64,000 nt of DNA from Achromobacter sp. Marseille-Q4962 (GCF_943737005.1 NZ_CALSFU010000006.1:62001-126000); one strand, 5' to 3'. Counted from the stretch's first letter, positions 46,698-54,991 are shown. Numbers and translations are program-made. Notes: generated from the sequence alone by a model not told the origin.

Positions 46698-46757
46698 CGC
46701 CGGCCGCCGGACCGCCGGCCGCCGGATCGCCGGCCGCCGGATCGCCGGCCGCCGGAT
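46698..46757. repeat. Four tandem copies of a 15-base GC-rich unit
   Basis: CGCCGGCCGCCGGAT (first copy ends in C) is repeated at 46698-46712, 46713-46727, 46728-46742 and 46743-46757, ending at the gntR stop codon. One exact and two degenerate copies also lie in the ferredoxin tail at 46622-46666. The pattern suggests slippage expansion. Confidence 0.85.
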
Positions 46758-47476
46758 CAAGCGGCCGACGCCCGCGACTGCGACTGCTGCTTGGCTTCGG
46801 TGTAAGCCTTGGCGGCGTTGTGCACGTGCTGGCTGGCCAGCAGGGCCGCCAGGTCGCCGTTGCCCGCGATGACCGCGTTCAGGATCTGCGCATGCTCGTC
46901 CCAGTTCTGCCGGGCGCGGTGCATATTGCTCGGCGCGAACACCAGCGCCGTGCGGTCGCGCAGCGAACGCATGAGGTCGGTCAGCACCGCGTTGCCGGCC
47001 ACGGTGGCGAGCATTTCGTGGAATTGGGAATTCAGCGCCTGGAACTTGTCGAGCTGTCCGCTGCTGACCGCCTGCGTGCCCTCGCGCAGGAAGGCCTGCA
47101 GCCGCTCCACTGTCTTTTCGTCGCGCCGCTGGGCCGCGAGCTTGGCGTTCAGGCCCTCCAGCGTGGCCCGCACTTCCACCATGTCGTAGGCGGCCGCTTC
47201 CGACAGCACCGACACCGACGCGCCGCGGCGCGGCTCGATGGTGACCAGGCCCTCGGCGGCCAGCGCGCGCAGCGCCTCCCGCACGGGAATGCGCGACACG
47301 CCCATCTCTTCCGAGAGCCGCCCTTCGACCAGGCGGTCTCCCGGCGTGAATTCGCCGCTCAGGATGCGTTCGCGCAGCTTGTCGCGGATGACCGCGAAAA
47401 GCTGGGGATGCTGCTCGCCGATCTTGAGCGGCGCGGATTTCGTCTCGGCATGCAGGCTATCGGTGGCGGAGGTCAT
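46757..47476 (-). CDS. GntR-family transcriptional regulator (FCD domain)
   Basis: A 239-residue regulator. The N-terminal winged helix carries SGEFTPGDRLVEGRLSEEMG and VSRIPVREALRALAAEG, the GntR signature, at about residues 38-75. The C-terminal FCD domain is all-helical and includes the metal/ligand region with FHEMLATVAGN. FCD regulators sense organic acids and bind sites with a GTATAC-like centre; such sites lie in front of four neighbouring units. The gene is convergent with the HDO-ferredoxin operon. Its last codon overlaps a tandem repeat. Confidence 0.9.
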   Translation of the reverse strand: MTSATDSLHAETKSAPLKIGEQHPQLFAVIRDKLRERILSGEFTPGDRLVEGRLSEEMGVSRIPVREALRALAAEGLVTIEPRRGASVSVLSEAAAYDMVEVRATLEGLNAKLAAQRRDEKTVERLQAFLREGTQAVSSGQLDKFQALNSQFHEMLATVAGNAVLTDLMRSLRDRTALVFAPSNMHRARQNWDEHAQILNAVIAGNGDLAALLASQHVHNAAKAYTEAKQQSQSRASAA

Positions 47477-47490
47477 GGGGGCGACATGGC

Positions 47491-47518
47491 GTAATGAATA
47501 CAGTCTCCATTGTATTAC
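47491..47518. promoter_or_regulatory. Inverted repeat upstream of gntR, possible autoregulatory site
   Basis: GTAAT (47491-47495) with ATTAC (47514-47518) and ATACA (47498-47502) with TGTAT (47511-47515) form nested inverted repeats 15 bases upstream of the gntR start. The half-site ATACA resembles the GTATACAATG boxes elsewhere in the cluster. Confidence 0.45.
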
Positions 47519-47551
47519 CGGGTGTAGCAGCGCCGATGGGTGTTTGCCCCA

Positions 47552-48292
47552 TCATGCGCCCCAGAAGGCTTTGACAAGCACCCCGATGGCGCTCAGCGCG
47601 CACACGGCAAGCAGGATGGCGCGCACCGCGTGCGGCGGCAGGCGGTGGCGGAGCCGGTTGGAGACCGCGAAACCGGCCAGCAGAAAGGGAGCCAGGCTGA
47701 GCGCCAGTCCGGCGTGATGCGCCGTATAGCGGTTGGCCAGCGCCAGCATGGACAGCGAGAAAATCGATCCCAGGAAGAGCACCATGCCCAGCGTGGCCCG
47801 CAGGCGCGGCGGCGCGGCGTGCTGCAGCACGATGGCGATGGGCGGCGCGCCCACCGAGGTCATGGTGCCCATGAGTCCCGAGGCCACGCCCGCGCCCGAG
47901 ACGCGCGCCGGGCTGGCCTCGAAACGCAGCCCGGCCGCGCTCAGCGCCACGGCGGCCAGCACCAGCACCGCGAACAGCGCGCCCAGCGCCTGGGGCGGGA
48001 ACCGCGTCATGGCGTAGATGGCGAGCAGCGTGCCCACGGCCCGGCCGGCCAGCGCGTAGCTGACCGAGGGCCAGTGGATGGCGGCGCGCTCGCGCAGCGC
48101 GGTGAGCAGGGAGATGAAGCCGCCCAGCGTGAGCAGCGGCCCGGGGGCGAGCTGGGGGAAGAACAGCGCCGCCACGGGCGCGGCGAACATGGCGAAGCCG
48201 ATGCCTCCCACGCCCTGGGCGATGGCCGCGCCGAACACCACCACGGCCATGGTGGCGTAGTGCCAGAGATCGGGAGGGGGGAGAGCCGGCAT
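47552..48292 (-). CDS. TauE/SafE-family membrane permease
   Basis: A 246-residue membrane protein with seven to eight helices and the TauE/SafE pattern (VFGAAIAQGVGGIGFAMFAAPVAAL near residue 20; GLMGTMTSVGAPPIAIVLQ mid-protein). Some members export sulfite or sulfoacetate; many have other or unknown anionic substrates. A GTATAC site lies 17-22 bases upstream of its start, shared with the HDO-cluster promoters. Together with the nearby sulfite dehydrogenase, export of a sulfur anion is plausible but unproven. Confidence 0.85.
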   Translation of the reverse strand: MPALPPPDLWHYATMAVVVFGAAIAQGVGGIGFAMFAAPVAALFFPQLAPGPLLTLGGFISLLTALRERAAIHWPSVSYALAGRAVGTLLAIYAMTRFPPQALGALFAVLVLAAVALSAAGLRFEASPARVSGAGVASGLMGTMTSVGAPPIAIVLQHAAPPRLRATLGMVLFLGSIFSLSMLALANRYTAHHAGLALSLAPFLLAGFAVSNRLRHRLPPHAVRAILLAVCALSAIGVLVKAFWGA

Positions 48293-48308
48293 AGGTTTGT
48301 CTCAATAT

Positions 48309-48314
48309 GTATAC
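48309..48314. promoter_or_regulatory. GTATAC site upstream of the TauE/SafE gene
   Basis: GTATAC core in the context ATCGTATACATAT (minus-strand reading), immediately before the TauE/SafE gene start. Putative site for the GntR/FCD regulator, by similarity to the boxes at 44768 and 50148. Confidence 0.4.
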
Positions 48315-48467
48315 GATAGTCTATCTAGAAATTCAGTCCGGCTATCGACAGGTCAGGGAATTTCCGGGTAAACCCCGACAAGCTCCTGAATAATCGTGGG
48401 TTTTTTAGGCTTATCGCTTTCCCTAGGGCATGCATATTTCGATTGGTATAGCGCCCTACGAAATATA

Positions 48468-48473
48468 GTATAC
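48468..48473. promoter_or_regulatory. GTATAC site upstream of the transporter gene
   Basis: The context AGTATACCAATGTGA resembles the GTATACAATGTTCA boxes with one inserted C. It is 42 bases before the transporter start. The 222-base gap 48293-48514 is AT-rich and probably holds divergent promoters. Confidence 0.45.
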
Positions 48474-48514
48474 CAATGTGACGATTTCGGATGTCACAAT
48501 ACAAGGGGAACCGC

Positions 48515-50047
48515 ATGCAATCGGACGTCGTACTCAATGTGGCGCATTGGGTCTATCTGCTCAGCGTGATCGTGATCATTCTCACGATGATTCTGCGCGC
48601 CAATGTCGTGGTGCCGTCGGTGATCGGCACGTTTCTGGTGGTGTTTGCCATTACCGGCAACCCCATCAGCGGCCTGATCGGCATTTTCTCGGCCAGCTTC
48701 GTGGCCGCCAAGGAGCTCTTCAACATCTTCCTGGTCATCACGTTCATGACCGCCTTGCTCAATTCGCTCAAGACGCTGCAGGCCGACGTGCGGATGGTGC
48801 AGCCCTTTCGCAAGGTGATGCGCAGCGGGCATTCCTCGTTTCTCATCATCGTCGTCTGTACCTATGTGATCTCCCTCTTTTTCTGGCCCACGCCCGCGGT
48901 GCCGCTGGTGTCGGCCATCCTGCTGCCGGCGGCGATCGCCGCAGGGCTGCCGCCGCTGGCCGGCGCCATGGCCATCGCCATCGCGGGGCAAGGCATGGCG
49001 CTTTCGTCCGATTACGTCATCGGGGTGGCCCCCGGCATCAGCGCCAAGGCGGCCGGCGCGGCGGTCAGCGCGGCCACCGTGGCCGATCGCGCGCTGGTGC
49101 TGTCGCTCATCACGGGCGGGGTGGCGCTGGTCATCGCCTACCTGCTGGTGCGGCGCCAGATCGTGCCGGCCGACGCCGGGCTGCTGAGGGCCTGGCAGGC
49201 CCGCGCGCAGGACGGCAGCCTGGAGCGCATCGAGCATTCCGGCTCTTTCGACAAGGCGGAACTCGCCCGCGGCACGGCCGGGCCCGATCATGCGCTGCCG
49301 CCGGCCGCGCCCTGTTCCGACGAGGAGCGCCGCCGGGTGCGCTGGTCGCGCCTGTTCGCCGTGGTGACGCCGCTGGCCTTCCTGGGCGTGATCGCCGTGA
49401 TGGTGCTGCCGCGCCTCTTTCCCTCGCTGCCGGCGCTGCGCGGCGGCGACGCGGCGGCCCTGGTGGGCGGCGTGGCTTTCGTGCTGATGATGCTGGTGAC
49501 GCTGGCGGCCGAAGGCCCGCGCCGCATGCTGGACGTCTGCCCCGAGCACGTCACCGACGGGTTCGTGTTCGCCTTCAAGGCCATGGGCTCGGTGCTGCCG
49601 ATCGCGGGCTTTTTCTTCGTGGGCGCCAACGAGACGGCGGCGCAGATTCTGGGCGTGCCGCAGGCGCAGGCGCCGGGCCTGCTGTTCGAGATCATCTCGG
49701 CGGCGCAGCACTTCATTCCCGAAAACCATTTCCTGGTGGCCTTCGGCGTGCTTCTGGTGGGCATGATCACGGGCATCGACGGCTCGGGCTTCGCCGGCCT
49801 GCCGCTGACGGGCACGCTGTCCGGGGCGCTGGGGCCGGTGGTGGGCGTGGACCCGGCCACCCTGGCCGCCGTGGGCCAGATGGGCGCGGTGTGGACGGGC
49901 GGCGGCACGCTGATCGCCTGGTCTTCGCTGATCGCGGTGGCGGGCTTTGCGCGCGTGCACGTGCTGTCGCTGGTGCGGGCGCTGCTGCTGCCGGTGGTCG
50001 TGGCGCTGGTCATTTCCACGATATGCGCGGTGCTCATCTGGAGCTAG
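48515..50047 (+). CDS. Multi-helix transporter of unrecognised substrate
   Basis: A 510-residue membrane protein with about 12 hydrophobic segments and a hydrophilic loop at roughly residues 215-275. The general look (paired re-entrant, Gly/Ala-rich helices such as PLAGAMAIAIAGQGMALSSDY and TGIDGSGFAGLPLTG) suggests an ion-transporter-superfamily carrier for organic anions, similar in style to GntP, DcuC or CitMHS groups. I cannot assign it to a named family. ATG 48515 follows a strong AAGGGGAA at 48503-48510; an upstream in-frame ATG at 48491 would overlap it. Probable importer of the pathway substrate. Confidence 0.75.
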   Translation: MQSDVVLNVAHWVYLLSVIVIILTMILRANVVVPSVIGTFLVVFAITGNPISGLIGIFSASFVAAKELFNIFLVITFMTALLNSLKTLQADVRMVQPFRKVMRSGHSSFLIIVVCTYVISLFFWPTPAVPLVSAILLPAAIAAGLPPLAGAMAIAIAGQGMALSSDYVIGVAPGISAKAAGAAVSAATVADRALVLSLITGGVALVIAYLLVRRQIVPADAGLLRAWQARAQDGSLERIEHSGSFDKAELARGTAGPDHALPPAAPCSDEERRRVRWSRLFAVVTPLAFLGVIAVMVLPRLFPSLPALRGGDAAALVGGVAFVLMMLVTLAAEGPRRMLDVCPEHVTDGFVFAFKAMGSVLPIAGFFFVGANETAAQILGVPQAQAPGLLFEIISAAQHFIPENHFLVAFGVLLVGMITGIDGSGFAGLPLTGTLSGALGPVVGVDPATLAAVGQMGAVWTGGGTLIAWSSLIAVAGFARVHVLSLVRALLLPVVVALVISTICAVLIWS

Positions 50048-50063
50048 GCGGCGCGGGCACGGC

Positions 50064-50090
50064 AAAGGGGCCCCTCGCGGCCCCTTTTTT
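50064..50090 (+). terminator. Rho-independent terminator after the transporter gene
   Basis: Nine-base-pair stem AAAGGGGCC (50064-50072) with GGCCCCTTT (50079-50087), loop CCTCGC, followed by further T residues to 50090. It separates the transporter from the aldehyde dehydrogenase operon. Confidence 0.88.
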
Positions 50091-50147
50091 CATGGCCCCG
50101 GCCCTGCGGAACCGGGGGTTAATACGGATCGCGCCATACGGATTAAA

Positions 50148-50161
50148 GTATACAATGTTCA
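50148..50161. promoter_or_regulatory. GTATAC-type operator upstream of the aldehyde dehydrogenase gene
   Basis: GTATACAATGTTCA, identical to the box upstream of the HDO gene. It lies 56-69 bases before the GTG start of the dehydrogenase and is a probable GntR/FCD regulator site. Confidence 0.6.
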
Positions 50162-50216
50162 TTAGCACGATTCTCAGACGCCGCACCGCCGGCCGCGCCG
50201 GCAAAGGAAGCATTCC

Positions 50217-51677
50217 GTGGACGATCTCTCGCAACAGGTATTTCTGAACCACATAGGCGGCGAATGGGTCGCTTGCGCCTCGGGCAAGACCGCGCCCAAC
50301 GTCAACCCGGCCGACACCGGCGACGTCGTGGGCCATTTCCAGGTGTCCGGCGCCGAGGACGCGCGCCGCGCCGTGCAGGCCGCCCAGGCTGCCTTTGCCG
50401 CCTGGCGCGACACCCCGGTCAGCAAGCGCGCCGCCATCCTGTTGCGCGCCGCCCAGTACCTGGAGGACCATGCCGAGGCATTCGGCCGCGAACTCACGCG
50501 CGAAGAAGGCAAGGGCCTGAATCTGGCCAGGGACGAGGTGATGCGCTCGGCCCAGACGCTGCGTTTCTATGCCGTGGAGGGCCAGTCTTTTACCGGCGAG
50601 ACTTTCGTCAACGACGATCCCGACATGGTGGTCTACACCCAGCGCGAGCCGCTGGGCGTGGTGACGGTGATCTCGCCCTGGAATTTCCCGATTTCGATTC
50701 CCGCCCGCAAGATCGCGCCGGCCCTCATCACCGGCAACACGGTGGTGTTCAAGCCCTCGTCCGATGCGCCGCTTTCCGGCCTGCGCCTGGCCGAGGCGTT
50801 GCTGCAGGCGGGGCTGCCGGCCGGCGTGCTGAATTTCATTACCGGGCCGGCCTCGGCCGTGGGCCAGGCGCTGACAGCCGCGCCGGAAGTGCGCGCCATT
50901 TCCTTTACCGGCTCCACGGCCGCGGGCGAGCAGATCCACCGCGCCGCCGGGCTGACGACCCGTACCCAGATGGAGCTGGGCGGCAAGAACCCGCTCATCG
51001 TGCTGGCCGACGCCGACCTGGAGCGCGCCGTGGACCTGGCGATCAAAGGCGGATTCTCGCTCAGCGGCCAGGCCTGCACCGGCACCAGCCGGGTGCTGGT
51101 GGACAAGCGCGTGCTGCCGGCCTACACCGAGAAGCTGCTGGCGCGCATGAAGTCGCTCACCATCGGCAACGGGCTGGAAGGCAGCTTCGACCTGGGCCCG
51201 TTGGCCACGCGCCAGCAGTTGGACAATGTGCTGAGCTACGTGGCCATCGGCAAGCAGGAGGCCACCCACCTGCATGGTGGCGACCGGCTCGTGGAAGGGG
51301 CCTACGGCAAGGGCTACTACGTAACGCCGGCGCTTTTCACGGACGTGACGCAGCAGATGCGTATCGCGCGCGAGGAAATCTTCGGCCCCGTGCTGGCCCT
51401 GATCGAGGTGGACGGCTACGAAGACGCCATCGCCAAAGCCAACGACACGGAATACGGCCTGTCGGCCGCCATCGCCACGACCGACGCGCGCCATGCCCAC
51501 CGCTTCGCGCGCGACATCCAGGCGGGCACGGTGAAGATCAACCGCACCACCACGGGCAATCTCATCAATGCCCCGTTCGGCGGCCTCAAGCATTCCAGCA
51601 CGTCCACTTTCCGCGAGTCGGGCCGCGTGGGGCTGGAGTTCTACACGCAGATCAAGACCGTCTACCGCGCGGGCTAG
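50217..51677 (+). CDS. NAD(P)-dependent aldehyde dehydrogenase
   Basis: A 486-residue ALDH-superfamily enzyme starting with GTG, preceded by AAAGGAAG. Motifs are PWNFPISIPARKIAPAL, the nucleotide loop FTGSTAAGEQI, the general-base glutamate in QMELGGKNP and the nucleophilic cysteine in SGQACTGTSR. It is closest in style to alpha-ketoglutarate or succinate semialdehyde dehydrogenases acting on carboxylated aldehydes; the true substrate is unknown. It opens an operon with the GlcG-like and reductase genes and would oxidise an aldehyde formed by the oxygenase. Confidence 0.92.
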   Translation: MDDLSQQVFLNHIGGEWVACASGKTAPNVNPADTGDVVGHFQVSGAEDARRAVQAAQAAFAAWRDTPVSKRAAILLRAAQYLEDHAEAFGRELTREEGKGLNLARDEVMRSAQTLRFYAVEGQSFTGETFVNDDPDMVVYTQREPLGVVTVISPWNFPISIPARKIAPALITGNTVVFKPSSDAPLSGLRLAEALLQAGLPAGVLNFITGPASAVGQALTAAPEVRAISFTGSTAAGEQIHRAAGLTTRTQMELGGKNPLIVLADADLERAVDLAIKGGFSLSGQACTGTSRVLVDKRVLPAYTEKLLARMKSLTIGNGLEGSFDLGPLATRQQLDNVLSYVAIGKQEATHLHGGDRLVEGAYGKGYYVTPALFTDVTQQMRIAREEIFGPVLALIEVDGYEDAIAKANDTEYGLSAAIATTDARHAHRFARDIQAGTVKINRTTTGNLINAPFGGLKHSSTSTFRESGRVGLEFYTQIKTVYRAG

Positions 51678-51733
51678 GGCGTGCCGACACGTCCCGGGCC
51701 CGTGTCTTCCCTGACATTCCCAAGAGGCTATCC

Positions 51734-52213
51734 ATGAAACAGGTTTACCGGCTGGAACTCGAAGAGGCGCGCGTGATGGTGCGCGCCGCCATCGCCAAAT
51801 CGCAGGAGATCGGGGTGCTGGAGTCCATTTGCATCGTCGATGACGGCGGCTATCCCATTGCGCTGGAGCGCATGGACGGCGCGCGCATCACCGGACCGCA
51901 GATCGCCTGGAACAAGGCATTCACCGCGGCCGGCCACAAGCGTTCCACGCATCTGTTCAACACCCCGCCCAACGGGCCGGCCCTGCCGGGCAACGAGGCC
52001 TTCGGCATCCAGTGGAGCTTCGAGGGCCGGTTCGCGGTGTTCGTCGGCGGGTTTCCCATCGTGGTCGATGACGAGGTCATCGGCGGCGTGGGCCTGAGCG
52101 GCGGCAACGGCGAGCAGGACACCAAGGCCGGCCTGGCGGCGCTCGCCGCGCTGGCCGAGCTGCTGGAGCCGCGCGGCATGAAAGTGACCGTGCAGGCCGA
52201 CATCAAGAAATGA
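51734..52213 (+). CDS. GlcG/HbpS-like protein
   Basis: A 159-residue protein of the GlcG/HbpS (DUF336) family, with LEEARVMVRAAIAKSQEIGV, a VDDGGYPIALERMDGA strand pair and GGFPIVVDDEVIGGVGLSGG. Relatives occur in catabolic operons, and some bind haem or cobalamin-like cofactors, but their role is poorly defined. No signal peptide is evident. It sits 56 bases after the aldehyde dehydrogenase and 63 before the reductase. Confidence 0.87.
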   Translation: MKQVYRLELEEARVMVRAAIAKSQEIGVLESICIVDDGGYPIALERMDGARITGPQIAWNKAFTAAGHKRSTHLFNTPPNGPALPGNEAFGIQWSFEGRFAVFVGGFPIVVDDEVIGGVGLSGGNGEQDTKAGLAALAALAELLEPRGMKVTVQADIKK

Positions 52214-52276
52214 ACCGGCCGGCGGGCCGGGCCTCTGCAAGGCTCCGCCCGCCGCGCGCAGCAGGCAGGAATCAAT

Positions 52277-53284
52277 ATGGCATACCGTGTGCAGATACTG
52301 GGCAGCGACCAGTCCTTTTCCGTGGAGCCGGGGGAATCCGTGCTGCAGGCCGCCGGGCGGGCGGACGTGCGGCTGCCGCACGAATGTACTTTCGGCGGTT
52401 GCGGCACCTGCCGCATCAAGCTGGAATCCGGCGCGGTGGATTACGAAGAGTTCCCCATGGCGCTCACCGAGGAAGAAGCGCAGCAGGGCTACGCGCTGGC
52501 CTGCCAGGCCCGGCCGCTGTCCGACCTGTGCATCAGCGCGGCGAGCGGCAGGCGGGATTTCCCCGAGCCGCGACGGCTGCCGGCGACGGTGCGCGCCATC
52601 GAGCCGCTGTGCGACGATGTGATTCACCTGACCCTGGACGTGCCCGAAGACCTGGAATACGTGCCGGGGCAGTACATGAACGTGGTGCTGCCCGGTGGAC
52701 AGACCCGCAGCTTCTCCATGGCTTCCGCGTCCGGCGTCGGGCGGCTGGATTTCCACGTGCGCCGCATTCCGGGCGGCTTCTATACCGACCGCTGGCTGGG
52801 CCAGGCCCGGCCCGGCGCGGCGGTGGAGATCGAGGCGCCGCTGGGCGTGTTCAGCTACCACGAGGAAGACTGGCGGCCGATGATAATGATGGCCACCGGC
52901 ACGGGCATCGCGCCCATCAAGGCCATCCTCGAATCGCTGCTCGACAGTGAAGACTGCCCGCCCATCACGCTGTACTGGGGCATGCGCACCGAGGCCGACC
53001 TGTACCTGCGCGAGCAGATCGAGAGCTGGGCGCCGCGCCTGTACGAGTTCAATTTCGTGCCGGTGCTGTCCCGGCCGGCGGACGGCTGGCGCGGGCGGCG
53101 CGGCCACGTGCAGCATGCCGTGCTGGAAGACCACGAAGACCTCTCCGAGCACGCGTTCTACCTGTGCGGCGCGCCCGGCATGATCCAGGAGGCCAGGCAC
53201 CTGTTCGCGCAGCGCGGCGCGAGCCTGGACCACATGTACGCCGACAGCTTCACCTTCCAGCATCCCCTCGCGGCGGCCGCCTGA
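52277..53284 (+). CDS. Ferredoxin-NAD(P)H reductase with N-terminal [2Fe-2S] domain
   Basis: A 335-residue three-domain reductase. An N-terminal plant-type ferredoxin domain carries Cys37, Cys42 and Cys45 (CTFGGCGTC) and a fourth cysteine in YALACQARP. A FAD domain follows (QTRSFSMASASG), then an NAD(P) domain (MMATGTGIAPIKAIL and FYLCGAPGMIQEA). Such enzymes reduce Rieske or di-iron oxygenase components. It is the obvious electron source for the two ferredoxins and HDO enzyme upstream. Last gene of the aldehyde dehydrogenase operon. Confidence 0.9.
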   Translation: MAYRVQILGSDQSFSVEPGESVLQAAGRADVRLPHECTFGGCGTCRIKLESGAVDYEEFPMALTEEEAQQGYALACQARPLSDLCISAASGRRDFPEPRRLPATVRAIEPLCDDVIHLTLDVPEDLEYVPGQYMNVVLPGGQTRSFSMASASGVGRLDFHVRRIPGGFYTDRWLGQARPGAAVEIEAPLGVFSYHEEDWRPMIMMATGTGIAPIKAILESLLDSEDCPPITLYWGMRTEADLYLREQIESWAPRLYEFNFVPVLSRPADGWRGRRGHVQHAVLEDHEDLSEHAFYLCGAPGMIQEARHLFAQRGASLDHMYADSFTFQHPLAAAA

Positions 53285-53317
53285 GCATTGCGGCGGCGGG
53301 AAAGCGGCCCGGCCGGC

Positions 53318-53773
53318 TCAGGCGCGCGCGTTCCCGTCGCGCAGCACCAGCACGGGCAGGCGGGTGTGCGCCAGCACGCGCTGCGTTTCGCTGCCCAGCA
53401 GGAAACCCGCCATGCCGTGGCGGCCGTGCGACCCCATGACGATGAGGTCGCAGCCTTCTTTCTGGGCGGTTTCCACGATGGCGGCGTGCGGATGGTCGTT
53501 GACCGCGATGACGGGCGTGCAGGGCACCAGCGCGTGGCGCGCTTCCAATTCGAGGCCGTCCAGGTAGCTTTGCGCATTCTGTCGGGCGTGGCCGGCGAGC
53601 TGTCTTTCCGACACCGCCAGCATCTCTCCCTGGTAGATCGCGAGAGGATCTTCGGGAATGACCCGCAGCACCGTGATGCGGGCCCCTATTTCCTTGGCGA
53701 AAACGAGGCCGCGATGGAACGCCGATTCCGACAGCAGCGAGCCGTCGACGGCAATGAGCAGATGCCTGTACAT
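53318..53773 (-). CDS. Universal stress protein (UspA family)
   Basis: A 151-residue protein of the Usp fold: MYRHLLIAVDGSLLSESAF at the start and the ATP-binding signature IVMGSHGRHGMAGFLLGSETQRVL near the end (G-x2-G-x9-GS). It probably binds ATP in the cytoplasm and supports stress survival. It is convergent with the reductase gene. The long open frame upstream on this strand is antisense to the beta-propeller gene and not part of it. Confidence 0.9.
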   Translation of the reverse strand: MYRHLLIAVDGSLLSESAFHRGLVFAKEIGARITVLRVIPEDPLAIYQGEMLAVSERQLAGHARQNAQSYLDGLELEARHALVPCTPVIAVNDHPHAAIVETAQKEGCDLIVMGSHGRHGMAGFLLGSETQRVLAHTRLPVLVLRDGNARA

Positions 53774-53995
53774 GATGCTTCTCCTTCGCAAAAAGGAAAG
53801 CCGGGCCAAGCCAGTATATGACCGGCGCGCCGGGCGCTCCACCCCTGCTGGGGCAGGGCGCGCGGCGCGGCTTCTGTTGCGGTCCCGCAACAGCTCGTGA
53901 AGTTTGTTTCCGGCGCCCGCGCTGTTGCCTTTTTGACAGGCGGCTATGCCAAAATGGCGGGCACTCGGATCATCGCCGATCCCTTTTGCCGGACC

Positions 53996-54991
53996 TTGAA
54001 ATTGAATCCCTTGCGTTTTGCCCGCTACGCCCTGCTGGGCGTGGGGATGGCGCTGAGCGCCGCGGCGGCGTCTGCCCCCATTTTCGTACTCAACTCCCTG
54101 GACGCCAGCGTCAGCATCATCGACCCGGCGACGTACAAGGAACTGCGGCGCGTGCCCACGGGCAAGGAACCGCACCACCTGTACCTCACTCCCGACGAGA
54201 AGTCGCTCATGGTGGCCAACGCCACGGGCGATTCCATCACGCTCATGGACCCCAAGACCGGCGAGGTGCAGCGCACCCTGACCGGCATCGTCGATCCGTA
54301 CCAGCTCCAGTTCTCGCCCGACATGAAGTGGTTCGTGACGGCCGCCAACCGGCTGGACCACATCGACATCTATGAATGGCTGCCGCGCGAGAAAGGCTTC
54401 GACCTCAAGCTGGTCAAGCGCATTCCGGCGGGCAAGACGCCCAGCCACATCATGATCGACGCCAAGAGCACCACGGCCTACGTCACGCTGCAGGACAGCG
54501 ACCAGCTCATCGCCATCGACCTGCACACGCAGACGCCGAAGTGGACGGTGCAGGTGGGCAAGACGCCGGCCGACGTCTTCCTCACGCCCGACCAGAAAAC
54601 GCTGCTCGTGGCGCTGACCGGCGACTCCTACGTCGAGGCCTACGACGTCGGCAACGGGCCGGCCAGGCTCAAGGCGCGCATCAAGACGGCGCCCGGCGCG
54701 CACGCTTTCCGCGCGCAGGGCGACCACCGCCACCTGTTCGTGAGCAACCGCACCGCCAATTCCATCAGCCGCATCGACATGCAGACCCTGGCCGTCACCG
54801 ACACGTTCGCGGTGCCGGGCGGGCCGGACTGCATGGACATCCTGGCCGACGGCAAGACTCTGCTGGTCACCTCGCGCTGGGCGCGCAAGCTGACCGTGGT
54901 GGACCTGGCCCAGAAGAAAGTGGTGAACCAGGTGAATGTGGGCAAATCGCCCCACGGCGTCTGGACGCTGAACCATGTGGCGACCCGCTAG
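53996..54991 (+). CDS. YncE/YVTN-type beta-propeller protein, secreted
   Basis: About 331 residues from a TTG at 53996, which puts the signal peptide LNPLRFARYALLGVGMALSAAAASA at the N-terminus. ATG codons at 53897 and 53954 are in frame upstream but would bury it. The mature protein is made of repeats such as NSLDASVSIIDPATYKELRR, TGDSITLMDPKTGEVQRTL and RTANSISRIDMQTLAV, the YVTN/NHL-like propeller pattern. It is periplasmic with unknown ligand. The end overlaps the next gene by 17 bases. Confidence 0.82.
   Translation: MKLNPLRFARYALLGVGMALSAAAASAPIFVLNSLDASVSIIDPATYKELRRVPTGKEPHHLYLTPDEKSLMVANATGDSITLMDPKTGEVQRTLTGIVDPYQLQFSPDMKWFVTAANRLDHIDIYEWLPREKGFDLKLVKRIPAGKTPSHIMIDAKSTTAYVTLQDSDQLIAIDLHTQTPKWTVQVGKTPADVFLTPDQKTLLVALTGDSYVEAYDVGNGPARLKARIKTAPGAHAFRAQGDHRHLFVSNRTANSISRIDMQTLAVTDTFAVPGGPDCMDILADGKTLLVTSRWARKLTVVDLAQKKVVNQVNVGKSPHGVWTLNHVATR

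Noticed and set aside
46698-46757. CRISPR array
   Set aside because: The units are 15 bases and directly tandem with no spacers; no cas genes are present in the window.
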